The notes under the pieces were generated by a model. That model did no database searches. It was not told the DNA's origin and saw only the letters and a list, made by a program, of their open reading frames with translations. The position numbers and the translations under genes were made by a program. A stretch of 64,000 nt of DNA from Nitrospira sp. (GTDB lineage Bacteria > Nitrospirota > Nitrospiria > Nitrospirales > Nitrospiraceae), in contig JADLEJ010000009.1 in NCBI GenBank assembly GCA_020846195.1, positions 83,835 to 147,834 on the forward strand, given 5' to 3'. Positions 54,935 through 63,449 of the stretch are shown here, one piece after another; position 1 is the stretch's first letter; each line of letters opens with the position of its first letter.

Positions 54935-56063
54935 CCGAACTTGCAGTCTGGCGGGCAGCCTGATCGGCGTCGCAATCGCGCTCATGGTATGGCCGCAGGT
55001 TGGCGCGGCTGCCGACCGCGCCAAGGCCCCGGCGACGGCCAAAGCCCCGGCCAGCGCCGAGCGGCATTTCAAGAATGTGAAACAGCTCACGTTTGGCCGG
55101 CAGAATGCCGAAGCCTATTTTTCCTTCTCGGGGAATAAGCTCATCTTCCAGTCGACCAACAACTGGATGAAAGACACCTATGCGGCGGCGTTGAAGCCGG
55201 GCGACATTCCGCTGGGCTGTTATCAGATGTATGTGATGGACTTGGATGGCGAGAGCGTGCGTTTGGTGAGCACCGGATCGGGCGTGACAACCTGCGGCTA
55301 TTTCTTCCCGGGCGACCGGCGCATCCTTTATTCATCCACGCACCTCCATGGCCCGAACTGCCCGCCCAAGCCGAAACGGGACGGCGCCTATCGCTGGGCC
55401 CTCGACGACTACGATCTCTTCGCCGCCCGCATCGACGGGCAGGAAATGCAGCGGCTGACCAATACGCCTGGCTACGATGCGGAAGCCACGGTCTCGCCGG
55501 ACGGCAAAACCATTATCTGGACCTCCGTCAGAGACGGCGATCTGGATATTTACGCGATGGATCTGGATGGGTCCCACCATCGCCGGTTGACCGACGATGT
55601 CGGGTACGATGGCGGAGCGTTCTTTTCGCCGGACAGCAAGCGCATCGTCTATCGGGCCTCGCATCCCACGGATCCCGCCGAGATCGCGAAGTACAAAGAG
55701 TTGCTGGAGCAACGGCTGGTCGAGCCGGGACAGCTCGAACTGTTCATCATGAATGCCGACGGCAGCGGACGGCATCCAGTGACGTCCAACGGCGCGTCGA
55801 ATTTTTCACCGTTCTTCCACCCGGATGGAAAACGGATCGTGTTCTCCTCGAATGTCGAAACTCGCGGTGAGGGCGGCAGGCCCAGCTTTCATCTCTATCT
55901 CGTAGGCGATGACGGCACTGGATTGGAGCGCCTGACATTCGAAGGCCAGTTCAACAGCTTTCCCATGTTCTCGCCGGACGGCAAACGTGTGGTGTGGGTC
56001 TCCGACCGCAACGCGAAACAGCCGGGCGAATTCAATGTGTTTTTGGCAGAGTGGGTGCCCTAA
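54921..56063 (+). CDS. Exported TolB-like beta-propeller protein
   Basis: 380 residues, signal peptide (LAGSLIGVAIALMVWPQVGAAA), then at least four PD40/WD40-like repeats with the F-SPDG-K-I/V-W signature: ATVSPDGKTIIWTS, AFFSPDSKRIVYRA, PFFHPDGKRIVFSS, PMFSPDGKRVVWVS. It resembles the C-terminal propeller of TolB, not the whole Tol protein (no pal or tolA near). Its ATG lies within the end of the peptidase gene, so they are likely coupled. Confidence 0.85.
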   Translation: MNSGNRTCSLAGSLIGVAIALMVWPQVGAAADRAKAPATAKAPASAERHFKNVKQLTFGRQNAEAYFSFSGNKLIFQSTNNWMKDTYAAALKPGDIPLGCYQMYVMDLDGESVRLVSTGSGVTTCGYFFPGDRRILYSSTHLHGPNCPPKPKRDGAYRWALDDYDLFAARIDGQEMQRLTNTPGYDAEATVSPDGKTIIWTSVRDGDLDIYAMDLDGSHHRRLTDDVGYDGGAFFSPDSKRIVYRASHPTDPAEIAKYKELLEQRLVEPGQLELFIMNADGSGRHPVTSNGASNFSPFFHPDGKRIVFSSNVETRGEGGRPSFHLYLVGDDGTGLERLTFEGQFNSFPMFSPDGKRVVWVSDRNAKQPGEFNVFLAEWVP

Positions 56064-56091
56064 GAGAGTGATGAGGGGTGAGTAATCAGTG

Positions 56092-57216
56092 ATGGGTGAG
56101 GCAGCGACAGACGAACAACCCAGCGTGGTTCCTGTCCCTCATCCCTCGCCTCTCGCCCTTCACTGGGCCCGCCTCGCGTCTCTCGCCAGCCTGGTGGCGG
56201 CGCTGGTCTGCGTCTTTTGGGGCCTCCGCCAGCTCGATGGTCCCACCGCGCGCTATCTGCGAACGATCACGACGCCGGAAGGCGGCGGGACGCTGACGAT
56301 TCCCTGGATGGCGTTCGTCAGTCATGCCGGCAATTGGATCGGCGACGGGCGGCAGTTGCTGATCGTCAGTGCGATCCTGCTGGCTGTCGGGTGGATGTGG
56401 CCAGCCTCGCGCGGCCTCGCGATCGGCCTGCAGACGCTGTGGGCGCACGGCCTCGCGACAGTGCTCGTTCATACCGTGAAGCATCTCATCGGACGGCCGC
56501 GGCCGAAATTCTCCGCATCGGGCGATTGGTCCATCGCGCCCTCGCTAACCTCTGGATTCGACTCCTTTCCTTCCGGCCATACCACGGCGACTTTTGCGCT
56601 TGCGGTCGTCTTGAGCCGGCGATTCCCCATGCTGGCGGCGCTCTTTCTGGGCATCGCGGCGTTCGTCGCGCTCAGCCGTGTGTTGCGCGGATCGCATTTT
56701 CCCAGCGATGTGTTCGGCGGATGGGTGCTGGGAACTGTGAGTGGGATGATCGCAGTGGCGCCGTGGAAGGACTGGCGGCAGTCGGTCGAGTCCGCGCTCT
56801 ATCACGCCGCCATCGGAACCGTTTGGGTCTTTGCGCTGGTTTGGGCGCTGGCCTATCCCGTCGAGTCCGGCCCGGAGAGTGCGTTGCTCATCGGGGGCGG
56901 CGCGTTGCTGGTGGCGATCGGTCTGTGGAGTCGCATCCGTGGATGGTGGGCGAACCGAACGGCTTCGGCATCGAGAGCGGAACAAGGGGCGATCATGGCG
57001 ATGGCCATTGGGTTATCGCTGATGTCCACAGCTCCTCTTGTGATGGCAGCCGCCGGATTGCTCTGCGTGGCGCTGTGGCTTCGCGAGGATCGGATGTCGG
57101 CGGCAGCGGAAGACTCGCGCGGGATTGCGGTGCTGAGGGAGTGCGAGTTGATGGGAGCCGTGCTGGCGAGCGGCGCGATTCTTCTTGCCGGGCGCGGCAT
57201 CCTGCCGCTGTTCTGA
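56092..57216 (+). CDS. PAP2 superfamily membrane phosphatase
   Basis: 374 residues from ATG 56092 (GTG 56089 also possible). About nine hydrophobic segments. The three phosphatase motifs are intact: KHLIGRPRP, SFPSGHTTATFALAV, SRVLRGSHFPSDVFGG. These enzymes dephosphorylate lipid phosphates such as undecaprenyl pyrophosphate; the long C-terminal membrane part is extra. The first 20 residues read through a low-complexity repeat (see findings). It starts 28 bases after the TolB-like gene. Confidence 0.88.
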   Translation: MGEAATDEQPSVVPVPHPSPLALHWARLASLASLVAALVCVFWGLRQLDGPTARYLRTITTPEGGGTLTIPWMAFVSHAGNWIGDGRQLLIVSAILLAVGWMWPASRGLAIGLQTLWAHGLATVLVHTVKHLIGRPRPKFSASGDWSIAPSLTSGFDSFPSGHTTATFALAVVLSRRFPMLAALFLGIAAFVALSRVLRGSHFPSDVFGGWVLGTVSGMIAVAPWKDWRQSVESALYHAAIGTVWVFALVWALAYPVESGPESALLIGGGALLVAIGLWSRIRGWWANRTASASRAEQGAIMAMAIGLSLMSTAPLVMAAAGLLCVALWLREDRMSAAAEDSRGIAVLRECELMGAVLASGAILLAGRGILPLF

Positions 57217-57228
57217 TCCGTATCGTGT

Positions 57229-59007
57229 TCAGTGGCCAAAGACGGTGGGCTCAAGAGCTGGGGGCGGCGGAAGCGTACCTTCCGGAATCTTCACCATCGG
57301 CTCACTGGCCAAGAGCAGATAGCCATAGCGTTTTAAGATCGGCTGATAATTCTTGAGATCCCCCGGCAGTTTATCCACAAACGATTCCGGCAGCAGGATC
57401 ATCGTGCGGCCCGGCTGGTTCAGCGCTGCGCGCAGCTTCTCTTCTTCGCCTGATCCAACAAACAGTACTTTTCGCCTGGCATAAAAGGCCGTCGAGGGCC
57501 TCGTCGCGCCGTAGGCGATCAACTGTTCGCCCGGCGCCAGGTTCAATCCTGCCGCATAGGCCAGCTCCTGCTGCGGCGCGACGAAATATTTATTGGCTGC
57601 GGGCAAGACGAAGATCATCAGCACCAGCACCACGCCGAACAGCGATCCGCCGGCCGCCCAGAATGCCGCGCCGCGCCGGTTGTCGGACAGGCCAAACAAG
57701 CCGACCAGTCCCATGCCGATCAGCAGCACGGTTGCCGCCACATACGGTCCGCTGCCTAGTGAAAGCTGAGTGGCCAGCGGATATTCCTTCGTGAGTTTGC
57801 CCGCCAGCATCGTGTCGTAGATCCAAGGGAGGGAGGCCATCGCTCCCGCCAGGATAAATCCCAGCCACATAATCAGATGAACGGAGGCGTTGGCGCCTCG
57901 CGTCGAAGGTTCTCTTACGCAGCGAGACCAATAGGAGGCCGTCAGCATCGCGGCAGCGGGAAAGAGCGGTCCGATGTAATGGGGGAGTCTGGTCGATGAG
58001 AGCGTGAAAAATATAAACGTGGCGAAGATCCAAGCGGCGGCGAACCAATCGAGTTTGTCAGCCTGTGCCGCGTCGGATACCGCACCCGTCTTGCGTGCGG
58101 CGCGCCAGTTCTTATAGGCGGCGGGCCAGGCAAAGAGCAGCCAGCCGCTCCAGGGGAAAAAGCCGAGCAGCAGCACCGGAAGGTAGAACAAAAATCCGAA
58201 GCTATGCCCTTCCATCGGTTTGAGAAAGCGCCCGACCGTGTTGGCTTGCGCGGAGTCGGTGTATGCGCTGCCATGGAGCCACCACATGCCCGCATACCAG
58301 GGCACCGCAATCAGGATCGTCAGGGCCGTGCCCGCGAGCGGCCGTCCCTCTCGCCAGAAGGGACGCCATTGTTTCGTGAGCGTGAGGTAAAGCGCGATCA
58401 CGATCAGCGGAACCAGAAATCCAACCGGTCCCTTGGCCAGCGTGGCGATCCCCATGGCTGCATAGCAAATCCACAGCCAGGGCCGCCGCTCGCGCGCGGT
58501 CTGAAATCCCAGCCAGAAGGCAAAGAGCGAGAGCGTGGTGAAGAAGATCAGCACGCTGTCGGTCAGGGCCATGCGATTCAGCCCGATCATCTGGAGATTG
58601 AGCGCCAGCATCAGCGCGCCGAGCAGGCCGGTATTTGCGTCGCGCAGGCGCGCGAGGAACAGATAGAGCATCAGTACCAGGCCTGTGCCGAAGAGGGCCG
58701 ATGGGAATCGCGCGGCGAATTCGCTGACGCCGAACATCTTGTAGGAGGCGCCCATCAGCCAATAGACCAGGGCGGGTTTCGCGTAGCGCGGCTCGTAGTT
58801 GAAGGTGGGGCTCATCCAGTCGCCGGTTTCGAGCATCTCGCGGCCGGCTTCGGCGTTGCGGCCTTCGTCGCGATCCGTCAAGCCGAGAGTCCCGAGATTC
58901 CAAAAGAACAGAATGCCGCAGAGAGCCAGCAGTAATCCGATATGACGAAGGCTGGGGGCGGGAGCGCTGGGCAATGGCCCGGGCGTCTGCGCGGCGGACT
59001 CGCTCAT
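57229..59007 (-). CDS. GT39/ArnT-like polyprenyl-phosphate glycosyltransferase
   Basis: 592 residues from ATG 59007, which overlaps the previous stop (TAATG). A polytopic membrane enzyme with the N-terminal loop motif LTDRDEGRNAEAGREML just after the first segment, as in ArnT/Dol-P-Man transferases, and about eleven hydrophobic segments. It should move a sugar from a polyprenyl phosphate to an outer acceptor such as lipid A or a glycan. The acceptor and sugar are not evident. Confidence 0.9.
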   Translation of the reverse strand: MSESAAQTPGPLPSAPAPSLRHIGLLLALCGILFFWNLGTLGLTDRDEGRNAEAGREMLETGDWMSPTFNYEPRYAKPALVYWLMGASYKMFGVSEFAARFPSALFGTGLVLMLYLFLARLRDANTGLLGALMLALNLQMIGLNRMALTDSVLIFFTTLSLFAFWLGFQTARERRPWLWICYAAMGIATLAKGPVGFLVPLIVIALYLTLTKQWRPFWREGRPLAGTALTILIAVPWYAGMWWLHGSAYTDSAQANTVGRFLKPMEGHSFGFLFYLPVLLLGFFPWSGWLLFAWPAAYKNWRAARKTGAVSDAAQADKLDWFAAAWIFATFIFFTLSSTRLPHYIGPLFPAAAMLTASYWSRCVREPSTRGANASVHLIMWLGFILAGAMASLPWIYDTMLAGKLTKEYPLATQLSLGSGPYVAATVLLIGMGLVGLFGLSDNRRGAAFWAAGGSLFGVVLVLMIFVLPAANKYFVAPQQELAYAAGLNLAPGEQLIAYGATRPSTAFYARRKVLFVGSGEEEKLRAALNQPGRTMILLPESFVDKLPGDLKNYQPILKRYGYLLLASEPMVKIPEGTLPPPPALEPTVFGH

Positions 59008-59297
59008 TACTGGGGACTCTTGGCTGGGGTTGCGGGCTTCGGGCGGTAGATCAGCATGAGATTGCGCACGTAGACGACGGCGCCGATGCTTTGCCCGGCA
59101 ATGAAGACGGGATCTTTTCGATAGATGGCATAGGCCAGGGTGATGAGGCCTCCGACGAGGCTCAAGTACCAGAACGAGACCGGCACTTTGCTGGCCGCGC
59201 TGCGTTCCGAGGCGAGCCATTGCACGATCCAGCGGCCGAAGAACAGGCCTTGGCCAAGAAATCCTGTCACAACCCAAATGGTTTCAGTGGTGAGCAT
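59007..59297 (-). CDS. LAB_N (lipid A biosynthesis N-terminal) membrane protein
   Basis: 96 residues with three hydrophobic segments. Hallmarks of the LAB_N domain: GFLGQGLFFGRWIVQWLASERS and VPVSFWYLSLVGGLITLAYAIYRKDPVFI, then VYVRNLMLIYR. It lies between a GT2 and a GT39 gene, the slot where small EmrE/ArnE-type flippase subunits occur, so a part in flipping or handling the sugar lipid is inferred. Confidence 0.88.
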   Translation of the reverse strand: MLTTETIWVVTGFLGQGLFFGRWIVQWLASERSAASKVPVSFWYLSLVGGLITLAYAIYRKDPVFIAGQSIGAVVYVRNLMLIYRPKPATPAKSPQ

Positions 59298-59315
59298 AGA
59301 AGAGGCGGCCGCGAG

Positions 59316-60050
59316 TTAGGTGCGCAGGGTATACCGTAAACAGCGATGTTGCATCCAGCGCACGGCGATCAGGTCGTAGAGGCTTTTGAAGAGCCGGTTG
59401 CCGACGCCGTATTTCGAGATGCCGTGCGCCCGAGGGTAGTGGCTGACCGGAATCTCGGTGACGGTGAAGCCGTGCATGATGGCCAGGGCCGGGAAAAAGC
59501 GGTGCATGCCGGTGAAGAGTTGCAGCTTGTCCACCACGGCGCGCCGGAAGATTTTCAACGAACAGCCGGTATCGTGCACGCGGTCGCCGGTCACGGCGCT
59601 GCGCACCGCGTTGGCGATGCGCGAAGAGATTTTTCTGACGAGACTGTCGTTGCGGGTGGTCCGCCAGCCGCAGACGAGGTCGAATTGCTGTAGCAGCGGC
59701 AGCATCTTGTCGATATCGGCCGGATCGTTTTGCAGATCGCCGTCCAGCGTAATGACCAGGTCGCCGGTGGAATGCTTGAATCCGGCGTCGAAGGCGGAGG
59801 ATTGTCCGTAGTTCCGGTCGAAGTGCAGGACGCGGACGATGGCGGGGTGGCGTCGCTGAAGGTCGTCTAATAATTCGCTGCTACCGTCGCTGCTGCCGTC
59901 GTCCACGTATACCAGCTCGAACGGCGCCGTCTTGGATTCTTCGCGAGCCGACAGCACTTTGAGCACCCGTTCGGTCAGCGGCGTGAGATTGTCCCGTTCA
60001 TCCTTGATGGGAATGACGACGGAGGCCCATGGGCGGGGTGATGGGCTCAT
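59316..60050 (-). CDS. GT2 polyprenyl-phosphate glycosyltransferase (DPM1/ArnC-like)
   Basis: 244 residues. GT-A fold with VYVDDGSSDGS and the metal motif LDGDLQNDP; the later VHDTGCSLKIFRR matches dolichol-phosphate-mannose synthase-like enzymes. No C-terminal membrane segments are seen, so it is the soluble, Dpm1-like form. It probably charges the polyprenyl phosphate that the downstream GT39 enzyme uses. Confidence 0.92.
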   Translation of the reverse strand: MSPSPRPWASVVIPIKDERDNLTPLTERVLKVLSAREESKTAPFELVYVDDGSSDGSSELLDDLQRRHPAIVRVLHFDRNYGQSSAFDAGFKHSTGDLVITLDGDLQNDPADIDKMLPLLQQFDLVCGWRTTRNDSLVRKISSRIANAVRSAVTGDRVHDTGCSLKIFRRAVVDKLQLFTGMHRFFPALAIMHGFTVTEIPVSHYPRAHGISKYGVGNRLFKSLYDLIAVRWMQHRCLRYTLRT

Positions 60051-60150
60051 GAAGCGTGAAGCTGCCGTGATAAATGTCGCAAGGTCGTCACGCTGGCATT
60101 CTAACGAATGGCTGGGAGACCGTCAAACGAGGGGAGCGGCGGATCGCATG

Positions 60151-60702
60151 TTACTTGGCAACGATTGTAAACCGCATGGTGCCGATGAGGCTCATCTCGC
60201 TCACCTGTTCGCCGGCATGGATCTCGACTTTGTAGCGTCCGGGTGTCCAGCGTTCTTGTTGCGGCAGCAGCTTCAAGTAGCCGCTCTCGTCTTCCAGCGC
60301 CATGTGCATGGCGTCCTCGCTCATGATGGTGCCGGGATCGACGCCGGGGATGTCTTCGGGCACACAGCGGCCGAAGACTTTGAAGGCCTGGTAGTGCTGG
60401 TGGAGGGTGAAGACGATGAAGATGGCCGGTGCGTTCGCGGGAAACTGCTCGGTCGGATTGACCGGCACAATCTCATGGGTCTGGCGAAAGCCCAGTTCCT
60501 CCTCAAATCCTTCGGCCATCGTGATGGAGCGGAACATTCCCTGCGGGGGGGCATCGAAGTTGTAGGGTGCGGCATCTTCCGGCCGATTCTGAAACTCTGG
60601 GATGGGCAGATTTTTTGTGATGGGCAGTTCTCCGGCCCAGGCAGAGGCCGGCCCCACGATCAGCGTCGCAAGGGCTATGAGAATGAAAAGGAGCCGAGTC
60701 AT
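60151..60702 (-). CDS. Secreted protein of unknown function
   Basis: 183 residues from ATG 60702, chosen for its clean signal peptide (MTRLLFILIALATLIVGPAS ending near AWA); the upstream TTG frame (60741) lacks a better site. The mature part carries a MAEGFEEELGF helix, then VNPTEQFPANAPAIFIVFTLHQHYQAFKVFGRC and LKLLPQQERWTPGRYKVEIHAGEQVSEMSLIGTMRFTIV, suggesting an Ig-like beta sandwich. No family recognised. It lies 101 bases before the GT2 gene on the same strand. Confidence 0.75.
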   Translation of the reverse strand: MTRLLFILIALATLIVGPASAWAGELPITKNLPIPEFQNRPEDAAPYNFDAPPQGMFRSITMAEGFEEELGFRQTHEIVPVNPTEQFPANAPAIFIVFTLHQHYQAFKVFGRCVPEDIPGVDPGTIMSEDAMHMALEDESGYLKLLPQQERWTPGRYKVEIHAGEQVSEMSLIGTMRFTIVAK

Positions 60703-60855
60703 ACGGGAGATTTGGTACACCCGCTTTCCAGAGAGAGTCAAGTGCGCCTGCGCAGAAGGCGGGTCGCGATCAGCCGTGTGCTCGCGGATTCCCCGATTGC
60801 GGCGCTTTCGAGCCGTCTGTTACAATCGCAATCCTTTACCAGGGACTGACACACT

Positions 60856-62271
60856 ATGAGTACGTTGCAAGACGCCGACGCATTGCCGCAGTTGATCGGG
60901 GACTACAAGCCGCTGGATCAGTGGCAAGCCCATCTCAATACGCTCTTCTATCGCCTCCGGGGCGATAAATTGCGGACCTATTATCAAACCTTCGCGTCGG
61001 CAGACTATCGGTTGGCGCATGCGCTGGCCGCGGATTATTTCGAGAAAGTCGCAAAGCGTGAGAAGGCCAGCGGGGCCTCGACCGCTCCGCTCATCGTGCA
61101 TGAATGGGGGCCGGGGAACGGCAATCTGGCCGCCTGTTTTTTAAGTCACCTGAAGACGATCGATAAGGCCGGGCAGGTCTATCCACGCGTTACGTATGTG
61201 TTAGTGGATTGGGAGCAGTCGGTGCTGGATAGCGCGCTGGCGCATCCCGACCTGGCCCCGCACAAGGATCGTGTTCAGAGCCAGCTGGCGACTGTCGATC
61301 AGGTGTCCGGCGCGGCGGACCGCACGGTTGACCGGATTATCTGCAATGAGCTGTGGAACGATCTGCCGACCAAGCTGATGGCGAAAAACGCCGGCGAGAT
61401 TGAAGAAGAGTTCCTTCGTCCCAACCTGAGTGAATCGCTCCATGCGACCATTCAGGATTGGTCGGGCTTTGTGCGCGCCTTCGAGGCCAAAGATGTCGAG
61501 ACCCTCAAGACCTTCCCGCCGTTTCTCGATGACCTGGTCTGGGAAAAAGAGTTTCGCAAGGTCGAGTGGAAAGACGTGCCCTACCGCAAGACGATCACCG
61601 AATTTTTAAAGACCATCGACGAACAGGTGCTGGTCCCGATCAATCTGGGTGCGTTCGCGACGCTGAAGGAAGCAAAGCGGTTGCTCGCGCCCGATGCGAT
61701 CGGCTTCAGCGCGTTCGATGCCGGCACGGCCGATATGGAAGTCCTCAACGATCCAGACAAACCCTGCTATGGCCAATTCGGTGGACAGTACAGCTTCATG
61801 ATCAACTTCGCCTTGGTCGAAGCGGTCGCGAAGCATGTGGGATTAGCGAAGGTCGAGATTGAGCCGCAGCGGGAATTTATCGGCCGGTCGTTGAATACCA
61901 ACGTCATCACACTGATGGATCTGCTGGCGACCCATCCGTCCGCGGGGCCGAAGCTGCAACCGTGGGAGCAGGATCGCCTGGTGCTGAAAACCATTAAGGC
62001 ATTGAATGAGGCCTACGAAAGCCCCTATAGCCGCACGCTGGAGTTTCCGCTGCCGCAGAACATGCCGATGGAAGAGCGGGAAACGTTGAGTGGGATCGTG
62101 CTCTCGCTCAAGCGCACCGGGGTGCCGGACACTGTGGCGTATGTGACCGAAGAAGAATTGTCCGCGACAGCGCGCGATTTAGAAGCGGTCGGCTACGATC
62201 CAGACACGCTGAATGTGGCGCTCACTGCACCGCCCAGTCCGGTCGAATACCATCATTTTTTCTGTAAGTAA
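60856..62271 (+). CDS. SAM-dependent methyltransferase, MidA/NDUFAF7-like
   Basis: 471 residues. A Rossmann methyltransferase: motif I IVHEWGPGNGNLA (82-91), a later ICNELWNDLPTKLM that resembles the NE-x-x-D-A-L-P segment of MidA/NDUFAF7, and a GFSAFDAGTADMEV strand in the place of its DYG. Those relatives methylate an arginine in complex I assembly. The match is partial: motif I has W for L, and the C-terminal 150 residues (MEERETLSG...) are not typical. Substrate unknown. Confidence 0.6.
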   Translation: MSTLQDADALPQLIGDYKPLDQWQAHLNTLFYRLRGDKLRTYYQTFASADYRLAHALAADYFEKVAKREKASGASTAPLIVHEWGPGNGNLAACFLSHLKTIDKAGQVYPRVTYVLVDWEQSVLDSALAHPDLAPHKDRVQSQLATVDQVSGAADRTVDRIICNELWNDLPTKLMAKNAGEIEEEFLRPNLSESLHATIQDWSGFVRAFEAKDVETLKTFPPFLDDLVWEKEFRKVEWKDVPYRKTITEFLKTIDEQVLVPINLGAFATLKEAKRLLAPDAIGFSAFDAGTADMEVLNDPDKPCYGQFGGQYSFMINFALVEAVAKHVGLAKVEIEPQREFIGRSLNTNVITLMDLLATHPSAGPKLQPWEQDRLVLKTIKALNEAYESPYSRTLEFPLPQNMPMEERETLSGIVLSLKRTGVPDTVAYVTEEELSATARDLEAVGYDPDTLNVALTAPPSPVEYHHFFCK

Positions 62272-62291
62272 GATATAAAATCGCCGCAGCA

Positions 62292-62316
62292 CTCAGTCTT
62301 CGGAGCGAAGACTGAG
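62292..62316 (+). other. Perfect 11-bp stem-loop after the methyltransferase gene
   Basis: 62292-62302 pairs with 62306-62316 around a 3-base loop, and a smaller hairpin (62318-62330) follows. No T run, so it is unlikely to be a standard intrinsic terminator; it may stabilise the 3' end. Confidence 0.6.
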
Positions 62317-62407
62317 CCGGCTGGAAGCCGCACTGGTTCCCACCGATTTAGTGAGTGCGCTTTCGTCAGAATCCGCTCCCTTCGCGCTTTCCCGCGAGTT
62401 TTTCCTT

Positions 62408-62434
62408 GACTTGCGCTTGAGTTTTCTATAGCCT
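62408..62434 (+). promoter_or_regulatory. Possible promoter before tatA
   Basis: TTGACT (62408-62413) and TATAGC (62429-62434) with a short 15-base spacer. Weak, but the stretch around it is the most AT-rich part of this gap. Confidence 0.35.
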
Positions 62435-62528
62435 TCCCCGCGATTTAGGTATCTCTCCCCTCTTTCGTAGTAAATCGGGTCGCGCAGGCGAAACTAAGCC
62501 AACCGCGCAAGGCACACGAGGTCACAAC

Positions 62529-62804
62529 ATGTTTGGTTCCTTCGGCTGGATGGAATTGATGCTGATCTTGATCATTGTGTTGATCATTTTCGGCGCGGGC
62601 AAATTGCCGCAATTGGGCGAGGGATTGGGCAAAGCGATCAAGGGGTTTAAGAAGTCGGTACATGAGGCCGACGCCATCGACGTCACGCCGGGCGATCAGC
62701 CGCAGGCCGCGCCGCCGCAAGTCACGGCTCAGCAAGAAACGGCACCTCCGCCGCAGGCCGCGCCGACCCCGGCCGCACAGCCTGGACAACCGAAGCAGGG
62801 ATAG
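62529..62804 (+). CDS. tatA: Sec-independent translocase protein TatA
   Basis: 91 residues. One membrane helix (about 7-22), then the hinge FGAGKLPQLGEGLGKAIKGFKKS, the TatA signature, and a long Ala/Pro/Gln-rich tail. TatA forms the twin-arginine pore. A second Tat subunit gene follows, but no tatC lies in the window. Confidence 0.93.
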   Translation: MFGSFGWMELMLILIIVLIIFGAGKLPQLGEGLGKAIKGFKKSVHEADAIDVTPGDQPQAAPPQVTAQQETAPPPQAAPTPAAQPGQPKQG

Positions 62805-62882
62805 GAAAGCAGTGAACCGCGATCGAGTGATGCGCGATGAGCGACGATAGCCGAACTCTCTCACCGGTCATTGGGTTACACC

Positions 62883-63182
62883 ATGTTTGGATTAGGCGCC
62901 GGCGAAGTCTTAATTATCCTGGTAATCGCCTTTCTGTTATTCGGGCCCAAGCAGCTGCCTGAAGTCGGGCGGCAGGTCGGGAAGGCCGTCAAGGGGTTCA
63001 AGGAGACGGCGGAAGATCTGCGGAAGTCGGTAGAGCCCGAGATCAATATGATTCAGCAGGAAGTGAAGATGGTCGAGCAGGACTTCCAGGCGTCGATGAA
63101 AGAAGCGGAAGAGGAAATCAACGCGGCCGGCAAGCAGGCGGAGGACGGGACGAAGTCCATCAGCCAGTCCGGACAAGCGTAG
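62883..63182 (+). CDS. tatB: TatB/TatA-type translocase subunit
   Basis: 99 residues from ATG 62883 (a TTG four codons earlier is possible). The membrane helix (8-20) and FGPKQLPEVGRQVGKAVKGFKE hinge are Tat-type. The long amphipathic, Glu/Lys-rich tail (EDLRKSVEPEINMIQQEVKMVEQDF...) is more like TatB than TatA, although the GP-K-L/Q-P opening is shared. A second TatA is the alternative. Confidence 0.78.
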   Translation: MFGLGAGEVLIILVIAFLLFGPKQLPEVGRQVGKAVKGFKETAEDLRKSVEPEINMIQQEVKMVEQDFQASMKEAEEEINAAGKQAEDGTKSISQSGQA

Positions 63183-63449
63183 AGCCGAGGGAGCGGAATC
63201 CTTTCAGGGAAGGAGGTGGCGGGAAGCGCTGCGCCGGACTGAAAGCGAGATTTTTGAAGTCAGACGCCGGAATCCTTGGTACAAGCACAGTAGGCGCAAC
63301 GAAGGCAAACGATGCGCTAATGATTCGGTGAAGTTGCAGAGTCGGGACAAGGAAGTTGTCGTAGTGGAAGTAGTTGGATCTCAAGTCGGCAGCCTGTCTG
63401 TAGGAGTGGAGCCAACAGGGGCTGTTATCCAATTCACAGGAGGAACGCT

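Noticed and set aside
62318..62330. Small hairpin as an intrinsic terminator before tatA
   Set aside because: No T tract follows and the stem is only 5 bp.
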